Shown: one piece after another, positions 1-8,133 of the stretch
Position numbering within the stretch: the stretch's first letter is position 1
Layout of the letters: each line of letters starts with the position of its first letter
From: Rhodopseudomonas_A palustris_F
GTDB lineage: Bacteria; Pseudomonadota; Alphaproteobacteria; Rhizobiales; Xanthobacteraceae
Direction: 5' to 3'
Assembly: GCF_000013745.1 (NCBI RefSeq)
Contig: NC_007925.1
Location: 5,394,001 to 5,458,000 of the forward strand
Length of the DNA stretch: 64,000 nt
Notes under the pieces: generated by a model
Database searches by the model: none
What the model was told of the DNA's origin: nothing
Seen by the model: only the letters and a program-made list of their open reading frames with translations
Position numbers and translations under genes: made by a program

Positions 1-145
1 CGAGCCCGGCACTACCGGGAGCCGCCCGCACGAGGTCGCGCCGCAGCCGGCGCGGCCCGATGCCGAGGCGATCGACGCCGGCGCCAAGCCGGCGTTGCCG
101 CCGGCCCCGGCCGAGAAAGTCGGCGATCCGATTCCAACGAAGTAA
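1..145 (+). CDS. C-terminal fragment of an unknown Pro/Ala-rich protein
   Basis: An open frame enters from the left edge (first full codon at base 2) and stops at TAA 143-145, giving about 47 residues. The tail is rich in Pro, Ala and charged residues and ends in IPTK. No domain can be recognised in this piece. The codon pattern (G/C in third positions) fits a real gene, and the next feature downstream is an intergenic family A repeat, as after several other genes here. The function is unknown because the rest of the gene lies outside the window. Confidence 0.55.
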   Translation, partial: EPGTTGSRPHEVAPQPARPDAEAIDAGAKPALPPAPAEKVGDPIPTK

Positions 146-167
146 TCAATCGAACTGACTGCTGCAC

Positions 168-306
168 GTGCCCCGGACGCAGCGCGCCGCGTAAGCGGCG
201 TGATGCGAGCCGGGGCCGTTACGCGGACGGCGCTTGTCGCGTGCTGGCTTTGGAACGGTCCCGGCTCGCGGGGCAGCGCAAAGAGCGCTGCCCCGCGTCC
301 GGGATA
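168..306. repeat. Family A palindromic repeat, copy 1
   Basis: The element runs from GTGCCCCGGACGC to GCGTCCGGGATAC, with an inner pair GCCGGGGCCGTTACG / GGAACGGTCCCGGCTCG. It separates the end of the unknown gene from the 3' end of homospermidine synthase. Six more copies occur in the window. Confidence 0.9.
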
Positions 307-320
307 CAAGCTGAGCGAAC

Positions 321-1757
321 TCAGCGAACCAGCACGTTGCGGAACTGCCACGGATCGGTGGCGTCGATGTCTTCCGGGAACAGGCCGGGGCGATCGCTGA
401 GCGGAGTCCAATCGGTGTAGAAGCCTTTCACCGGGCCGAGATACGGCGTCTGCACTTCGAGGCAGCGGCGGAAGTCCAATTCGTCGGCTTCGACGATGCC
501 GGCATTGGGATTTTCCAGCGCCCACACCATGCCGGCGAGCACCGCCGACGACACCTGCATGCCGGTGGCGTTCTGATACGGGCAGACCTCGCGGGTTTCC
601 TCGATCGAGAGCTGCGAGCCGTACCAATAGGCGTTCTTGGCGTGGCCATAGACCAGCACGCCCAACTCGTCGATGCCGTCCTCGATCTCGTTCTCGTCCA
701 GAATGTGCCACTTCGGCTGCATCTTGCCGGTGGCGCCGAACATTTCGTGCAACGACAACACCGCGTCGTTGGCCGGGTGATAGGCGTAGTGGCAGGTCGG
801 GCGGTACACCACGTTCTGGCCGTCGCGCACGGTCAAGTAGTCGGCAATCGAGATCGACTCGTTGTGGGTGACCAGGAAGCCGTATTGCGCACCGGGGGTC
901 GGGCACCAGGAGCGAACCCGGGTGTTGGCGCCGGGCTGCAGCAGATAGATCGCCGCACCGCAGCCTTCGGTGTGGGTGCGGCCGTTGTCCGGCATCCATT
1001 TCTCATGGGTGCCCCAGCCGAGCTCGGCCGGCTGCAAGCCTTCGGAAACGAAGCCTTCGACCGACCAGGTGTTGACGAACACGTTCATCGGCTTCGGCTT
1101 CTTCGAGCGCTGGGTGTCACGCTCGGCGATGTGGATGCCCTTGACGCCGAGCTTCTGCGCCAATTGCCCCCAGCCTTCGCGGCTCTTCGGCTCGTTGATC
1201 TCGGTGCCGGTGTCTTTCGCGATGTCGAGCAGCGCCTGCTTGACGAACCACGACACCATGCCGGGATTGGCGCCGCAGGTGGAGACCGCGGTGGTGGCGC
1301 CTTCGCCGGCCTTGGCCTTGGCGGCGAGCAGGGTCTCGCGCAGCGCGTAGTTGGAGCGCTTCTCCGGGCCGGCGCTCTTGTCGAAATAGAAGCCCAGCCA
1401 CGGCTCGACCACGGTGTCGATATAGAGCGCGCCGATTTCCTGGCACATCGTCATGATGTCGACCGAGCCGGTGTCGACCGACAGGTTGACGCAGAAGCCC
1501 TGGCCGCCGCCTTCGGTCAAAAGCGGGATCAGCAATTCGCGGAAATTGTCCTTGGTCACCGCCGAGCTGATGAAGCGCACGCCATGCTTCTTCGCCAGTT
1601 CGCCGTCCTCGTGCGGATCGATGATGACGAAGCGCTGCTTGTCATATTCGAAATGCCGCTCGATCAAAGGCAGCGTGCCTTTGCCGATCGAGCCGAAGCC
1701 GATCATCACGATGGGGCCGGAAATCTTGGCGTGGATTGTGGCGGCGGGGGCGGGCAT
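321..1757 (-). CDS. hss: Homospermidine synthase
   Basis: This 478-residue protein matches the full length of bacterial homospermidine synthase, which makes sym-homospermidine from putrescine (two putrescine, or putrescine plus spermidine) with NAD+ as cofactor. The N-terminus carries a Rossmann dinucleotide site (IGFGSIGKGTLPL, about residues 19-31), followed by the saccharopine-dehydrogenase-like fold with the family segments VVEPWLGFYFD and STCGANPGMVSWFVKQAL. It is cytoplasmic. The ATG at 1757 is the only Met start ahead of the Rossmann motif. A RidA gene lies 72 bases upstream on the same strand, and ornithine decarboxylase, the putrescine source, is 1.8 kb further up, so the region forms a polyamine module. 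A family A repeat lies just past its 3' end. Confidence 0.95.
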   Translation of the reverse strand: MPAPAATIHAKISGPIVMIGFGSIGKGTLPLIERHFEYDKQRFVIIDPHEDGELAKKHGVRFISSAVTKDNFRELLIPLLTEGGGQGFCVNLSVDTGSVDIMTMCQEIGALYIDTVVEPWLGFYFDKSAGPEKRSNYALRETLLAAKAKAGEGATTAVSTCGANPGMVSWFVKQALLDIAKDTGTEINEPKSREGWGQLAQKLGVKGIHIAERDTQRSKKPKPMNVFVNTWSVEGFVSEGLQPAELGWGTHEKWMPDNGRTHTEGCGAAIYLLQPGANTRVRSWCPTPGAQYGFLVTHNESISIADYLTVRDGQNVVYRPTCHYAYHPANDAVLSLHEMFGATGKMQPKWHILDENEIEDGIDELGVLVYGHAKNAYWYGSQLSIEETREVCPYQNATGMQVSSAVLAGMVWALENPNAGIVEADELDFRRCLEVQTPYLGPVKGFYTDWTPLSDRPGLFPEDIDATDPWQFRNVLVR

Positions 1758-1829
1758 CGGCGAAATCTCCAGGACTAACTTGGCGGCGACGCGATCGTCG
1801 CCGCGCGGGATTGGGGAAGGTGTTGAGGC

Positions 1830-2219
1830 TCAGGCCGAGCGGCGCTTGGCGGTGACTTCGATCTCGATCTTCATCTCCGGCTTGAACAGCGCCGCAACCG
1901 TGACGATGGTGCAGGCCGGACGGATCTCGCTGAGATGCTCGCCGCACACCGCGAACACCGCATCGGCGTCCTTGGGGTCGGTGATGTAGTAGGTCGCCCG
2001 CACCAGATCGGCCAGCGCGAAGCCGGCTTCGACCAGCACGCCTTCAATGGTCTTGAACGCATTCTGTGTCTGCGCGGTGACGCCCTCCGGCAGCGTCATG
2101 GTGGCGTAGTCGAAGCCGGTGGTGCCGGAGACGAAGGCGAAATCGCCGTCGACCACGGCGCGGCTGTAGCCGGCGGTCTTCTCGAACGGCGATCCGGTGG
2201 AAATCAGGCGGCGGGACAT
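1830..2219 (-). CDS. RidA (YjgF/YER057c/UK114) family protein
   Basis: The 129-residue product has the chorismate-mutase-like RidA fold. The conserved Arg of the family active site is seen in IRPACTIVTVAALF, and VSGTTGFD and TQNAFKTIEGVL match the family core. RidA proteins are cytoplasmic trimers that hydrolyse reactive enamine/imine intermediates released by PLP enzymes. The gene sits between the acetyltransferase and homospermidine synthase, 72 bases before the latter, so co-transcription is likely. A protective or processing role for imines arising in polyamine metabolism is plausible from context but is inference; the RidA subgroup cannot be fixed without an alignment. Confidence 0.88.
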   Translation of the reverse strand: MSRRLISTGSPFEKTAGYSRAVVDGDFAFVSGTTGFDYATMTLPEGVTAQTQNAFKTIEGVLVEAGFALADLVRATYYITDPKDADAVFAVCGEHLSEIRPACTIVTVAALFKPEMKIEIEVTAKRRSA

Positions 2220-2485
2220 GTCAGGAACCTTGCAACAGGGCGGGATGGGTTGGGGTCAGGCAATGCCGCGTCTCGCCCGCCAAATCAAGCCGGAGAACTG
2301 GCTAATCGTGGGTTTTCGGGGCCACCGCCGATCGAACGACGTCAACGGCAATTGCGTTCGTCATGGCGCGGGGGGCCTGCGACGAAGGCAACCCAGGGCT
2401 CCATGGGCAGCCCCCGGATTGCTTCGCTGCTTGGTGGTGCCGCGCGCCGGCGGTTCACCGCGACTCAAACCACGGCTTTTGCCGG

Positions 2486-2671
2486 TCAGGACGGGTCCGA
2501 CACCGCCGCCGATCGCCGCCGCGCCAGCACGTCGATGACGATCTTGATCGCGATCATGATCAAGATGATTGTGGTGATCGCCGGCCGTGTTTCGCGGCGG
2601 CTGCGCGCAGCGAGACGCTCGCAATACATCTCGCCGCCGATCGGCCGCATGGCATCAGCATCCCAGGCCAT
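2486..2671 (-). CDS. Small single-pass membrane protein coupled to the GNAT gene
   Basis: A 61-residue frame begins at an ATG that shares one base with the stop of the acetyltransferase gene (TGATG at 2669-2673), a classic translational-coupling arrangement. The product has a charged N-terminal half (ERLAARSRRETRP), one hydrophobic helix (AITTIILIMIAIKIVIDVLA, residues 31-50) and a basic tail (RRRSAAVSDPS), so the C-terminus should face the cytoplasm. I do not recognise a family. The longer frame that contains it upstream is only a shadow of the acetyltransferase. The coupling and the clean hydrophobic segment support it as real. Confidence 0.6.
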   Translation of the reverse strand: MAWDADAMRPIGGEMYCERLAARSRRETRPAITTIILIMIAIKIVIDVLARRRSAAVSDPS

Positions 2672-3264
2672 CACGCGGCCCGCCGCAATTGCCGACGACC
2701 GGCGCGCGCCGGCTTGGCGATGTCGTCCGGCCGGCCGGTCGGCACGATCAGGCCGATCGCGCCGTCCAACGCGCCGGCGCGCAGCTCCAGGCCGAGCAGC
2801 CGATGGCGCTCGAACGGTCCCGGCAGCGATAGCGCCTCGGCGACCGCGCGGCTGAAGCCGAAACGGACGTAATACGGCTCGTCGCCGAGCAGGATCACCG
2901 CACCATGGCCGAGCGCCTTGGCGGCTTCGAGCGCGTGCTGCATCAACGCAGCGCCAATGCCGAGCGCGCGCACCGAGGGATCGACCGCCAGCGGGCCGAG
3001 TACCAGCGCGGGCCGGCCGCCGGCATCGACGTGCCACAGCCGCACCGTGCCGACCAGGCGGCCGAGATGCATCGCCGAAAGGGCGAGGCCTTCGGCGGGG
3101 CGACGTCCGTCGCGCAGCCGTTGGCAGGTGCGGGCGTTGCGGCTCGCGCCGAAGCAGGCGTCGAGCAGCGCTTCGCGCGCCGCGACATCGGCCGCGCGCT
3201 CGGCGCGGATCGAGACGGTGGCTTCATGGGCCTGTGAAACAGCAAGCGTGGTCGATGCGGTCAT
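2671..3264 (-). CDS. GNAT family N-acetyltransferase (YhbS-like)
   Basis: The 197-residue protein carries a GNAT domain: strand beta4 LVLGPLAVDPSVRALGIGAAL includes the acetyl-CoA pyrophosphate motif R-x-L-G-I-G-A, and YYVRFGF is the typical C-terminal signature of the YhbS-like subgroup. An in-frame upstream start at 3339 would add 25 residues. ATG 3264 is preferred because homology begins shortly after it and a G-rich stretch precedes it. The substrate cannot be read from sequence. Its position between ornithine decarboxylase and homospermidine synthase makes a polyamine or amino-acid substrate worth testing (inference). Its stop codon overlaps the start of the small membrane protein gene. 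Confidence 0.85.
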   Translation of the reverse strand: MTASTTLAVSQAHEATVSIRAERAADVAAREALLDACFGASRNARTCQRLRDGRRPAEGLALSAMHLGRLVGTVRLWHVDAGGRPALVLGPLAVDPSVRALGIGAALMQHALEAAKALGHGAVILLGDEPYYVRFGFSRAVAEALSLPGPFERHRLLGLELRAGALDGAIGLIVPTGRPDDIAKPARAGRRQLRRAA

Positions 3265-3430
3265 GGCGGTCAGTCCCCACCCCGGGAACGCGTTTGAAAA
3301 GCGGGGAATCCGCTGAGCATGCGATTTGGAAGGCGCCAACGATGGGCGAGCGACTTCGTTCCCGCAGCACAGGGTCCCGCCTCGCCAACGCGGCGCGGCG
3401 TGTTGTCATCCAGATGGAAGGTGACGGGAT

Positions 3431-3452
3431 GGGAGCCGGCACACCGGCTCCC
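3431..3452 (-). terminator. Strong hairpin downstream of ornithine decarboxylase
   Basis: GGGAGCCGG-CACA-CCGGCTCCC is a perfect 9-bp stem with a 4-base loop, about 110 bases past the decarboxylase stop. No U-run follows on the minus strand, so it may be a processing or attenuation hairpin or simply part of the repeat cluster. Confidence 0.4.
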
Positions 3453-3461
3453 GATTCTCTT

Positions 3462-3546
3462 GCTCCCTCCCCCGTTGACGGGGGAGGGCTGGGGTGGGGC
3501 GAAACGATTAGTTCCCCCACCCGACCTCCCCCGCAAGCGAGGGAGG
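3462..3546. repeat. Family D C-rich/G-rich palindromic element, copy 1
   Basis: Two arms (CTCCCTCCCCC...GGGGGAGGG and the mirrored CCTCCCCCGC...GAGGGAGG) form nested palindromes in the 3265-3560 gap between the acetyltransferase and ornithine decarboxylase genes. Related elements are found inside hrpB and polA. Apart from this and the 3431 hairpin I see nothing else in the gap. Confidence 0.85.
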
Positions 3547-3560
3547 AGAAGACGACGGCC

Positions 3561-4703
3561 TTAGATGTGGTAGGTCCGCAACGGCGGGAAACCGTTGAAG
3601 GCCACCGACGAGTAGGTCGACGTATAGGCGCCGGTGCCTTCGATCAGCAGCTTGTCGCCGATCTCGAGCGTCACCGGAAGCGGATACGGCAGCTTCTCGT
3701 ACATCACGTCGGCCGAGTCGCAGGTCGGGCCGGCGAGCACGCAGGGCGTCATCTCCGCGCCGTCATGGCGCGACTTGATCGCGTAGCGGATCGACTCGTC
3801 CATCGTCTCGGCGAGACCGCCGAACTTGCCGATGTCGAGATAGACCCAGCGCGTATCGTCGTCGTCGCTCTTGGTGGAGATCAGAACGACTTCGGTCTCG
3901 ATCACGCCGGCGTTGCCGACCATGCCGCGGCCCGGCTCGATGATGGTCTCCGGAATCGCGTTGCCGAAGTGCTTGCGCAGCGCCCGGAAGATCGAGCGGC
4001 CGTACTGCACCACCGCCGGCACTTCCTTCAGGTACTTGGTCGGGAAGCCGCCGCCCATGTTGACCATCGAGAGATTAATGCCGCGCTCGGCGCAGTCACG
4101 GAACACCGACGACGCCATCGCCAGCGCGCGATCCCACGCCTTCACCTTGCGCTGCTGCGAGCCGACATGGAACGAGATGCCATAGGCTTCCAGGCCGAGA
4201 CGCTTGGCGAGGTCGAGCACGTCGACCGCCATCTCCGGATCGCAGCCGAACTTGCGCGACAGCGGCCACTCGGCGCCGGCGCAATCATAAAGAATGCGGC
4301 AGAACACCTTGGCGCCGGGCGCGGCACGGGCGATCTTCTCGACTTCCGCGGTGCAATCCACCGAGAACAGCCGAATCCCGAGCGCGAAGGCGCGGCCGAT
4401 GTCGCGTTCCTTCTTGATGGTGTTGCCGAACGAGATGCGGTCGGGCGTGGCGCCGGCATCCAGCGCCATCTGGATCTCCTGCACCGAGGCGCAGTCGAAG
4501 CACGAGCCCATCGAGGCCAAGAGCGACAGCACTTCCGGCGCCGGATTGGCCTTCACCGCGTAAAACACCCGGCTGTCGGGCAACGCCTTGGCAAAGCTCT
4601 GGAAGTTGTCGCGCACGACGTCGAGATCGACGACCAGGCACGGTTCGACGTCCTGACCTTCGTTGCGGCGGGCGCGGAGGAATTCCTGGATACGTTCGGT
4701 CAT
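3561..4703 (-). CDS. odc: Ornithine (lysine/ornithine) decarboxylase, fold type III
   Basis: The 380-residue protein is an alanine-racemase-fold PLP decarboxylase making putrescine (or cadaverine) from ornithine (or lysine). The PLP lysine is K51 in YAVKANPAPEVL. Other family blocks are FDCASVQEIQ, the phosphate-binding MGGGFPTKY, EPGRGMVGNAG, and GPTCDSADVMY, which supplies the active-site Cys and Asp from the neighbouring subunit of the dimer. The length suits the alphaproteobacterial eukaryotic-type ODC rather than the large fold I enzymes. The start ATG at 4703 directly precedes the conserved N-terminus. A long structured leader lies upstream, and homospermidine synthase downstream uses its product. 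Confidence 0.95.
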   Translation of the reverse strand: MTERIQEFLRARRNEGQDVEPCLVVDLDVVRDNFQSFAKALPDSRVFYAVKANPAPEVLSLLASMGSCFDCASVQEIQMALDAGATPDRISFGNTIKKERDIGRAFALGIRLFSVDCTAEVEKIARAAPGAKVFCRILYDCAGAEWPLSRKFGCDPEMAVDVLDLAKRLGLEAYGISFHVGSQQRKVKAWDRALAMASSVFRDCAERGINLSMVNMGGGFPTKYLKEVPAVVQYGRSIFRALRKHFGNAIPETIIEPGRGMVGNAGVIETEVVLISTKSDDDDTRWVYLDIGKFGGLAETMDESIRYAIKSRHDGAEMTPCVLAGPTCDSADVMYEKLPYPLPVTLEIGDKLLIEGTGAYTSTYSSVAFNGFPPLRTYHI

Positions 4704-4884
4704 AGCACTCTCCCAGCCGCCCAGCGATGGGCGGACTCAAAACGGATCTCGGATCAAAGCGCTTCGGCCACGTCGCGCGATGGAAGCGCAGCGTGGAAAA
4801 CACTCAGACCGAACTGTTCTGCCGTGGATTGGTTGGGAGTGATCCCGCCCGCACACCTGGCAATGAAGGACAAGCCTCTTCGGT

Positions 4885-5125
4885 AATCGCGCCGGCTGGT
4901 GGAAAGCCGGCAGAGACCAAAAAAGCCCGATCCGTCGTTGCTTTAAGTCGCGTCCCTCGTTGAGAGCGAGGTGCGCCGGTTCGCCTCCGGCTGCCAGTCA
5001 CGGTTGCAAGGGGTAAAGTCACCTTCAACGGCATCCCTTGAGAGAGATGCTGGCCGCTGATCTTGCGATCACCGACCCTCGGCTTCTTTATCCCTTGGCG
5101 GCTGTCCGGCCTCTTGTCCGGATAC
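4885..5125 (-). promoter_or_regulatory. Structured 5' leader of the ornithine decarboxylase mRNA (speF-motif candidate)
   Basis: There are 684 bases between the decarboxylase start and the next gene. Within them six clear hairpins follow one another on the transcribed strand: 5105-5122 (TCCGG/CCGGA), 5058-5071 (TGATC-GCAA-GATCA, a GNRA loop), 5031-5050 (GCATC/GATGC), 4975-4991 (GCCGG/CCGGC), 4955-4971 (CCTCG/CGAGG) and 4891-4911 (GCCGGC/GCCGGC), with a U6 run at 4919-4924. A conserved RNA named speF (Rfam) is known upstream of alphaproteobacterial ornithine decarboxylase genes, and this is where it should be. I could not compare with the covariance model. The remaining sequence to 5220 and from 4704 shows no gene. 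Confidence 0.7.
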
Positions 5126-5249
5126 CTACCGACTGACACACGACCACAGGCACGTGCGAAATTGGGCAAGACCGGAGATAGGTGCTTTAGTCCGGCTTCG
5201 CAAGATTTTTTTTGGCTTAACGCGAAATTTCCCCGACACGGCGGACGAG

Positions 5250-5267
5250 CGTTGCGCGCGCGCAACG
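5250..5267. repeat. 18-bp perfect palindrome upstream of the ODC leader
   Basis: CGTTGCGCGCGCGCAACG reads the same on both strands. It lies between the 3' end of the small membrane gene (5388) and the structured leader, where the leader promoter is expected. It could be an operator or a cruciform/terminator stem; no U-run follows. Confidence 0.5.
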
Positions 5268-5283
5268 AAACTCACCTCGAACA

Positions 5284-5297
5284 TGAACGGATGTTCA
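5284..5297. promoter_or_regulatory. 14-bp inverted repeat TGAAC-GGAT-GTTCA, site 1
   Basis: The same 14 bases occur at 19765-19778 inside a longer hairpin. The dyad is of the size used by dimeric repressors, but no regulator is known from the sequence. Here it lies about 100 bases before the promoter-proximal part of the decarboxylase leader. Confidence 0.3.
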
Positions 5298-5387
5298 AAG
5301 TACTTAACGTGTCATGAAGGAAAGTCCGCGCCCGGCAAGGGTTTCTCGCATCGCAGCGGGTCGCGCGGCGATCAGTCGCGCGGGCTG

Positions 5388-5669
5388 CTAAGCGCGCCGG
5401 GTGAACGGCTCGACGTGGTGGGCGTGGCGGACAAACGCCACCATCACCACGACGCCGATCACGAACAGCACCACCTGCACGATATGCGCGGCGGTGTCGT
5501 TGAGGCCGAACAGGATGGCGAGCGCCCAGCCGCCGGCGAACGCCGCGCCGAACACCTCGGCGCCGATCAAAATCGCGGCACTGATCACCGTGACCACGGT
5601 CGGCCAGATGATCCGGCGGGGGCCTTGAGGAGCCTGGCGGGGGCCTTTGGAAGCGGGCTGCTTGCTCAT
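5388..5669 (-). CDS. Small two-helix membrane protein, function unknown
   Basis: The ATG at 5669 (preceded by AGGA) gives 93 residues: a basic Gln/Pro-rich N-terminus (MSKQPASKGPRQAPQGPRR) and two hydrophobic segments, about residues 21-40 and 62-80, joined by GGWALAILFGLNDTA, then a short tail with HAHH. An in-frame extension to 5741 is less likely because it lacks a ribosome site and overlaps the promoter of the divergent peptidase gene. I recognise no family. It sits between the decarboxylase leader and the peptidase gene. Confidence 0.7.
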   Translation of the reverse strand: MSKQPASKGPRQAPQGPRRIIWPTVVTVISAAILIGAEVFGAAFAGGWALAILFGLNDTAAHIVQVVLFVIGVVVMVAFVRHAHHVEPFTRRA

Positions 5670-5806
5670 CGGGGAAGATCCTGTTTGCGGCGGCAATCTC
5701 TCTGAAAAAGCCCGCTGCGGCAAGCCGCAAACGCGCATCAAGGCTCAAAAAAGCCTGATCCCGTGTTATATGTCGCAGGCTCCTTTCCTCGAAGCAGGAC
5801 CTCTCG

Positions 5807-7897
5807 ATGCCAGACTCCTCGGTCGCGACGGCCAATTCCGAACGGCTCGACAATCCCTTGTTGCAGGCCTGGCGGACGCCGTTCGAGACCCCGCCGTTCG
5901 CAGAGATCGCGCCGGAACACTTCCTGCCGGCGTTCGAGCAGGCCTTCGACGACCACACCGCCGAGATCGCCGCGATCACCGACGATCCCTCGGCGCCCGA
6001 CTTCGCCAACACCATCACCGCGCTGGAGCGCTCCGGCCGGCTTTTGAACCGGGTCGCCGCGGTGTTCTACGATCTGGTGTCGGCGCATTCCAACCCGGCG
6101 CTGCTCGCGATCGACACCGAAGTGTCGCAGCGGATGGCGCGGCACTGGAATCCGATCATGATGAACGCCGCGCTGTTCGGCCGGATCGCGCTGCTTTACG
6201 GGCTGCGGTCCAGGCTCAAGCTGTCCGGCGAAGAGCTGCGGCTGTTGGAGCGCACCTACACCCGCTTCCATCGCTCCGGCGCCGGGCTCGACGCCAAGGC
6301 CAAGGCGCGGATGGCCGAGATCAACGAGCGGCTGGCCAACCTCGGCACCGCATTCAGCCATCATCTGCTCGGCGACGAGCAGGACTGGACCCTGGAGCTC
6401 GGCGACAACGATTATGACGGGCTGTCCGACAGCTTCGTCGCCGCCGCCAAGGCGGCGGCTGCCGAGCGCGGACGGCCCGGCAAGGCGGTGGTGACGCTGT
6501 CGCGCTCCTCGGTCGAGCCGTTCCTGAAGAGCTCATCCCGGCGTGATTTGCGCGAAAAGGTCTACAAGGCGTTCACCGCGCGCGGCAACAACGGCAACGC
6601 CAACGACAACAACGCGGCGATCACCGAGATCCTGCAGCTGCGCGAAGAGACCGCCAAGCTGCTCGGCTTCGCCAGCTTCGCCGAATATCGGCTGGAAGAT
6701 TCCATGGCTAAGACGCCGCAGGCAGTGCGCGGGCTGCTGGAACGGGTGTGGCGGCCGGCGCGCGCCCGGGCGCTGGCGGATCGCGACGCGCTGCAGGCGC
6801 TGATCGCGGAGGAAGGCGGCAATTTCGCGCTGGCAGCCTGGGACTGGCGCTATTACGCCGAGAAGCTCAGGCAGCGCCGCGCCAATTTCGACGACGCCGC
6901 GATCAAGCCGTATCTTTCGCTCGACAATATGATCGCCGCCGCCTTCGACACCGCAACCAAGCTGTTCGGCGTCACGTTCAACGAGCGCAACGACATCCCG
7001 GTCTGGCATCCCGACGTCCGGGTCTGGGAGGTGTTCGATCCCGCAGGCACCCACAAGGGGCTGTTCTACGGCGATTACTATGCCCGCCCCTCGAAGCGCT
7101 CCGGCGCCTGGATGACCTCGCTGCGCGACCAGCAGAAGCTCGATGGCAACGTCGCGCCGCTGATCATCAACGTCTGCAACTTCGCCAAGGGTTCGAACGG
7201 CGAACCGGCGCTGCTGTCGCCGGACGACGCCCGCACTTTGTTCCACGAATTCGGCCACGGCCTGCACGGCATGCTGTCCGACGTGGTGTATCCGTCGCTG
7301 TCCGGCACCGCGGTGTTCACCGATTTCGTCGAATTGCCGTCGCAGCTCTACGAGCACTGGCAGGAACAGCCGCAGGTGCTGCGGCAATTCGCGACGCATT
7401 ACCAGACCGGCGAGCCGCTGCCCGACGATCTGTTGCGGCGCTTCCTCGCCGCGCGAAAATTCAACCAGGGCTTCGCCACCGTGGAATTCGTCTCTTCGGC
7501 GCTGATCGATCTCGAATTCCATACCCAGCCGGCTTCGGCGATCGGCGACATCGCCGAGTTCGAGCGCCGCGAATTGCAAAAGATCGGCATGCCGGAGGAA
7601 ATCGCGATGCGGCACCGGCCGACGCAGTTCGGCCACATCTTCTCCGGCGACCATTATGCCTCGGGCTATTACAGCTACATGTGGAGCGAAGTGATGGACG
7701 CCGACGCGTTCGGCGCGTTCGAGGAGGCCGGCGACATCTTCGATTCCGCGGTGGCCAAGCGGCTGCAGGACGATATCTACGCCGCGGGCGGCTCCCGCGA
7801 TCCGGAGCACGCCTATATCGCGTTCCGCGGACGACCGCCCGAGCCCGACGCGCTGCTGCGCCGCCGCGGCCTGCTCGATGTGCCCGAGGCGGCGTAA
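5807..7897 (+). CDS. M3 family zinc metallopeptidase (peptidyl-dipeptidase Dcp / oligopeptidase A type)
   Basis: The 696-residue protein has the M3A thimet-oligopeptidase layout: an alpha-helical N-terminal half (from NPLLQAWRTPFETPPF) and the C-terminal zinc domain with HEFGH at residues 480-484 and the distal Glu in TDFVELPSQLYEHW. The C-terminal DHYASGYYSYMWSEVMDADAF block is a strong M3 signature. Length is close to E. coli Dcp and PrlC (about 680). There is no signal peptide, so it should act in the cytoplasm on short peptides. Dcp (removing C-terminal dipeptides) and OpdA (endopeptidase) cannot be told apart safely by eye. Confidence 0.93.
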   Translation: MPDSSVATANSERLDNPLLQAWRTPFETPPFAEIAPEHFLPAFEQAFDDHTAEIAAITDDPSAPDFANTITALERSGRLLNRVAAVFYDLVSAHSNPALLAIDTEVSQRMARHWNPIMMNAALFGRIALLYGLRSRLKLSGEELRLLERTYTRFHRSGAGLDAKAKARMAEINERLANLGTAFSHHLLGDEQDWTLELGDNDYDGLSDSFVAAAKAAAAERGRPGKAVVTLSRSSVEPFLKSSSRRDLREKVYKAFTARGNNGNANDNNAAITEILQLREETAKLLGFASFAEYRLEDSMAKTPQAVRGLLERVWRPARARALADRDALQALIAEEGGNFALAAWDWRYYAEKLRQRRANFDDAAIKPYLSLDNMIAAAFDTATKLFGVTFNERNDIPVWHPDVRVWEVFDPAGTHKGLFYGDYYARPSKRSGAWMTSLRDQQKLDGNVAPLIINVCNFAKGSNGEPALLSPDDARTLFHEFGHGLHGMLSDVVYPSLSGTAVFTDFVELPSQLYEHWQEQPQVLRQFATHYQTGEPLPDDLLRRFLAARKFNQGFATVEFVSSALIDLEFHTQPASAIGDIAEFERRELQKIGMPEEIAMRHRPTQFGHIFSGDHYASGYYSYMWSEVMDADAFGAFEEAGDIFDSAVAKRLQDDIYAAGGSRDPEHAYIAFRGRPPEPDALLRRRGLLDVPEAA

Positions 7898-7940
7898 AGT
7901 GGCCGACGACGTCAATTTGGATCGAAGCGACGCGGCATCG

Positions 7941-8133
7941 CCACCCTCTCCCCGCGTGCGAGGAGAGGGTGGCCCGGTGGAGCACCCGGATCGGCGCTTC
8001 GCGCCGTCCGAGCACAGGCTCCGCGAAGCCGGGTCGGGTGAGGGGGCGTCGCGTTTGAACTCCGGCGCCCCCTCACCCGACCATCGCCGCTGCGCGCCGA
8101 TGGTCGACCTCTCCCAGCGCGCGGGGAGAGGTG
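7941..8133. repeat. Family D-related palindromic cluster at the start of the DUF1007 gene
   Basis: CCCTCTCCCCGCGTGCG...GAGAGGGT, then GGTGAGGGGGCG / CGCCCCCTCACC, then CCTCTCCC...GGGGAGAGG form nested inverted repeats. The element fills the gap after the peptidase gene and runs into the apparent 5' end of the DUF1007 gene, so its only in-frame ATG (8100) lies within the repeat. Confidence 0.8.

Noticed and set aside
2220..2485. Possible gene between RidA and the small membrane protein
   Set aside because: Frames here are short, lack starts with ribosome sites and show no coding pattern.
4804..5265. 153-codon minus frame in the ornithine decarboxylase leader
   Set aside because: It spans six hairpins and lacks coding composition; a leader peptide is possible but this frame does not look like one.
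5320..5345. Resemblance to the RNase P RNA core (AAGGAAAGTCCG)
   Set aside because: Only the short 5' P4-like piece is present; no P4 partner, and a protein gene starts 60 bases on.
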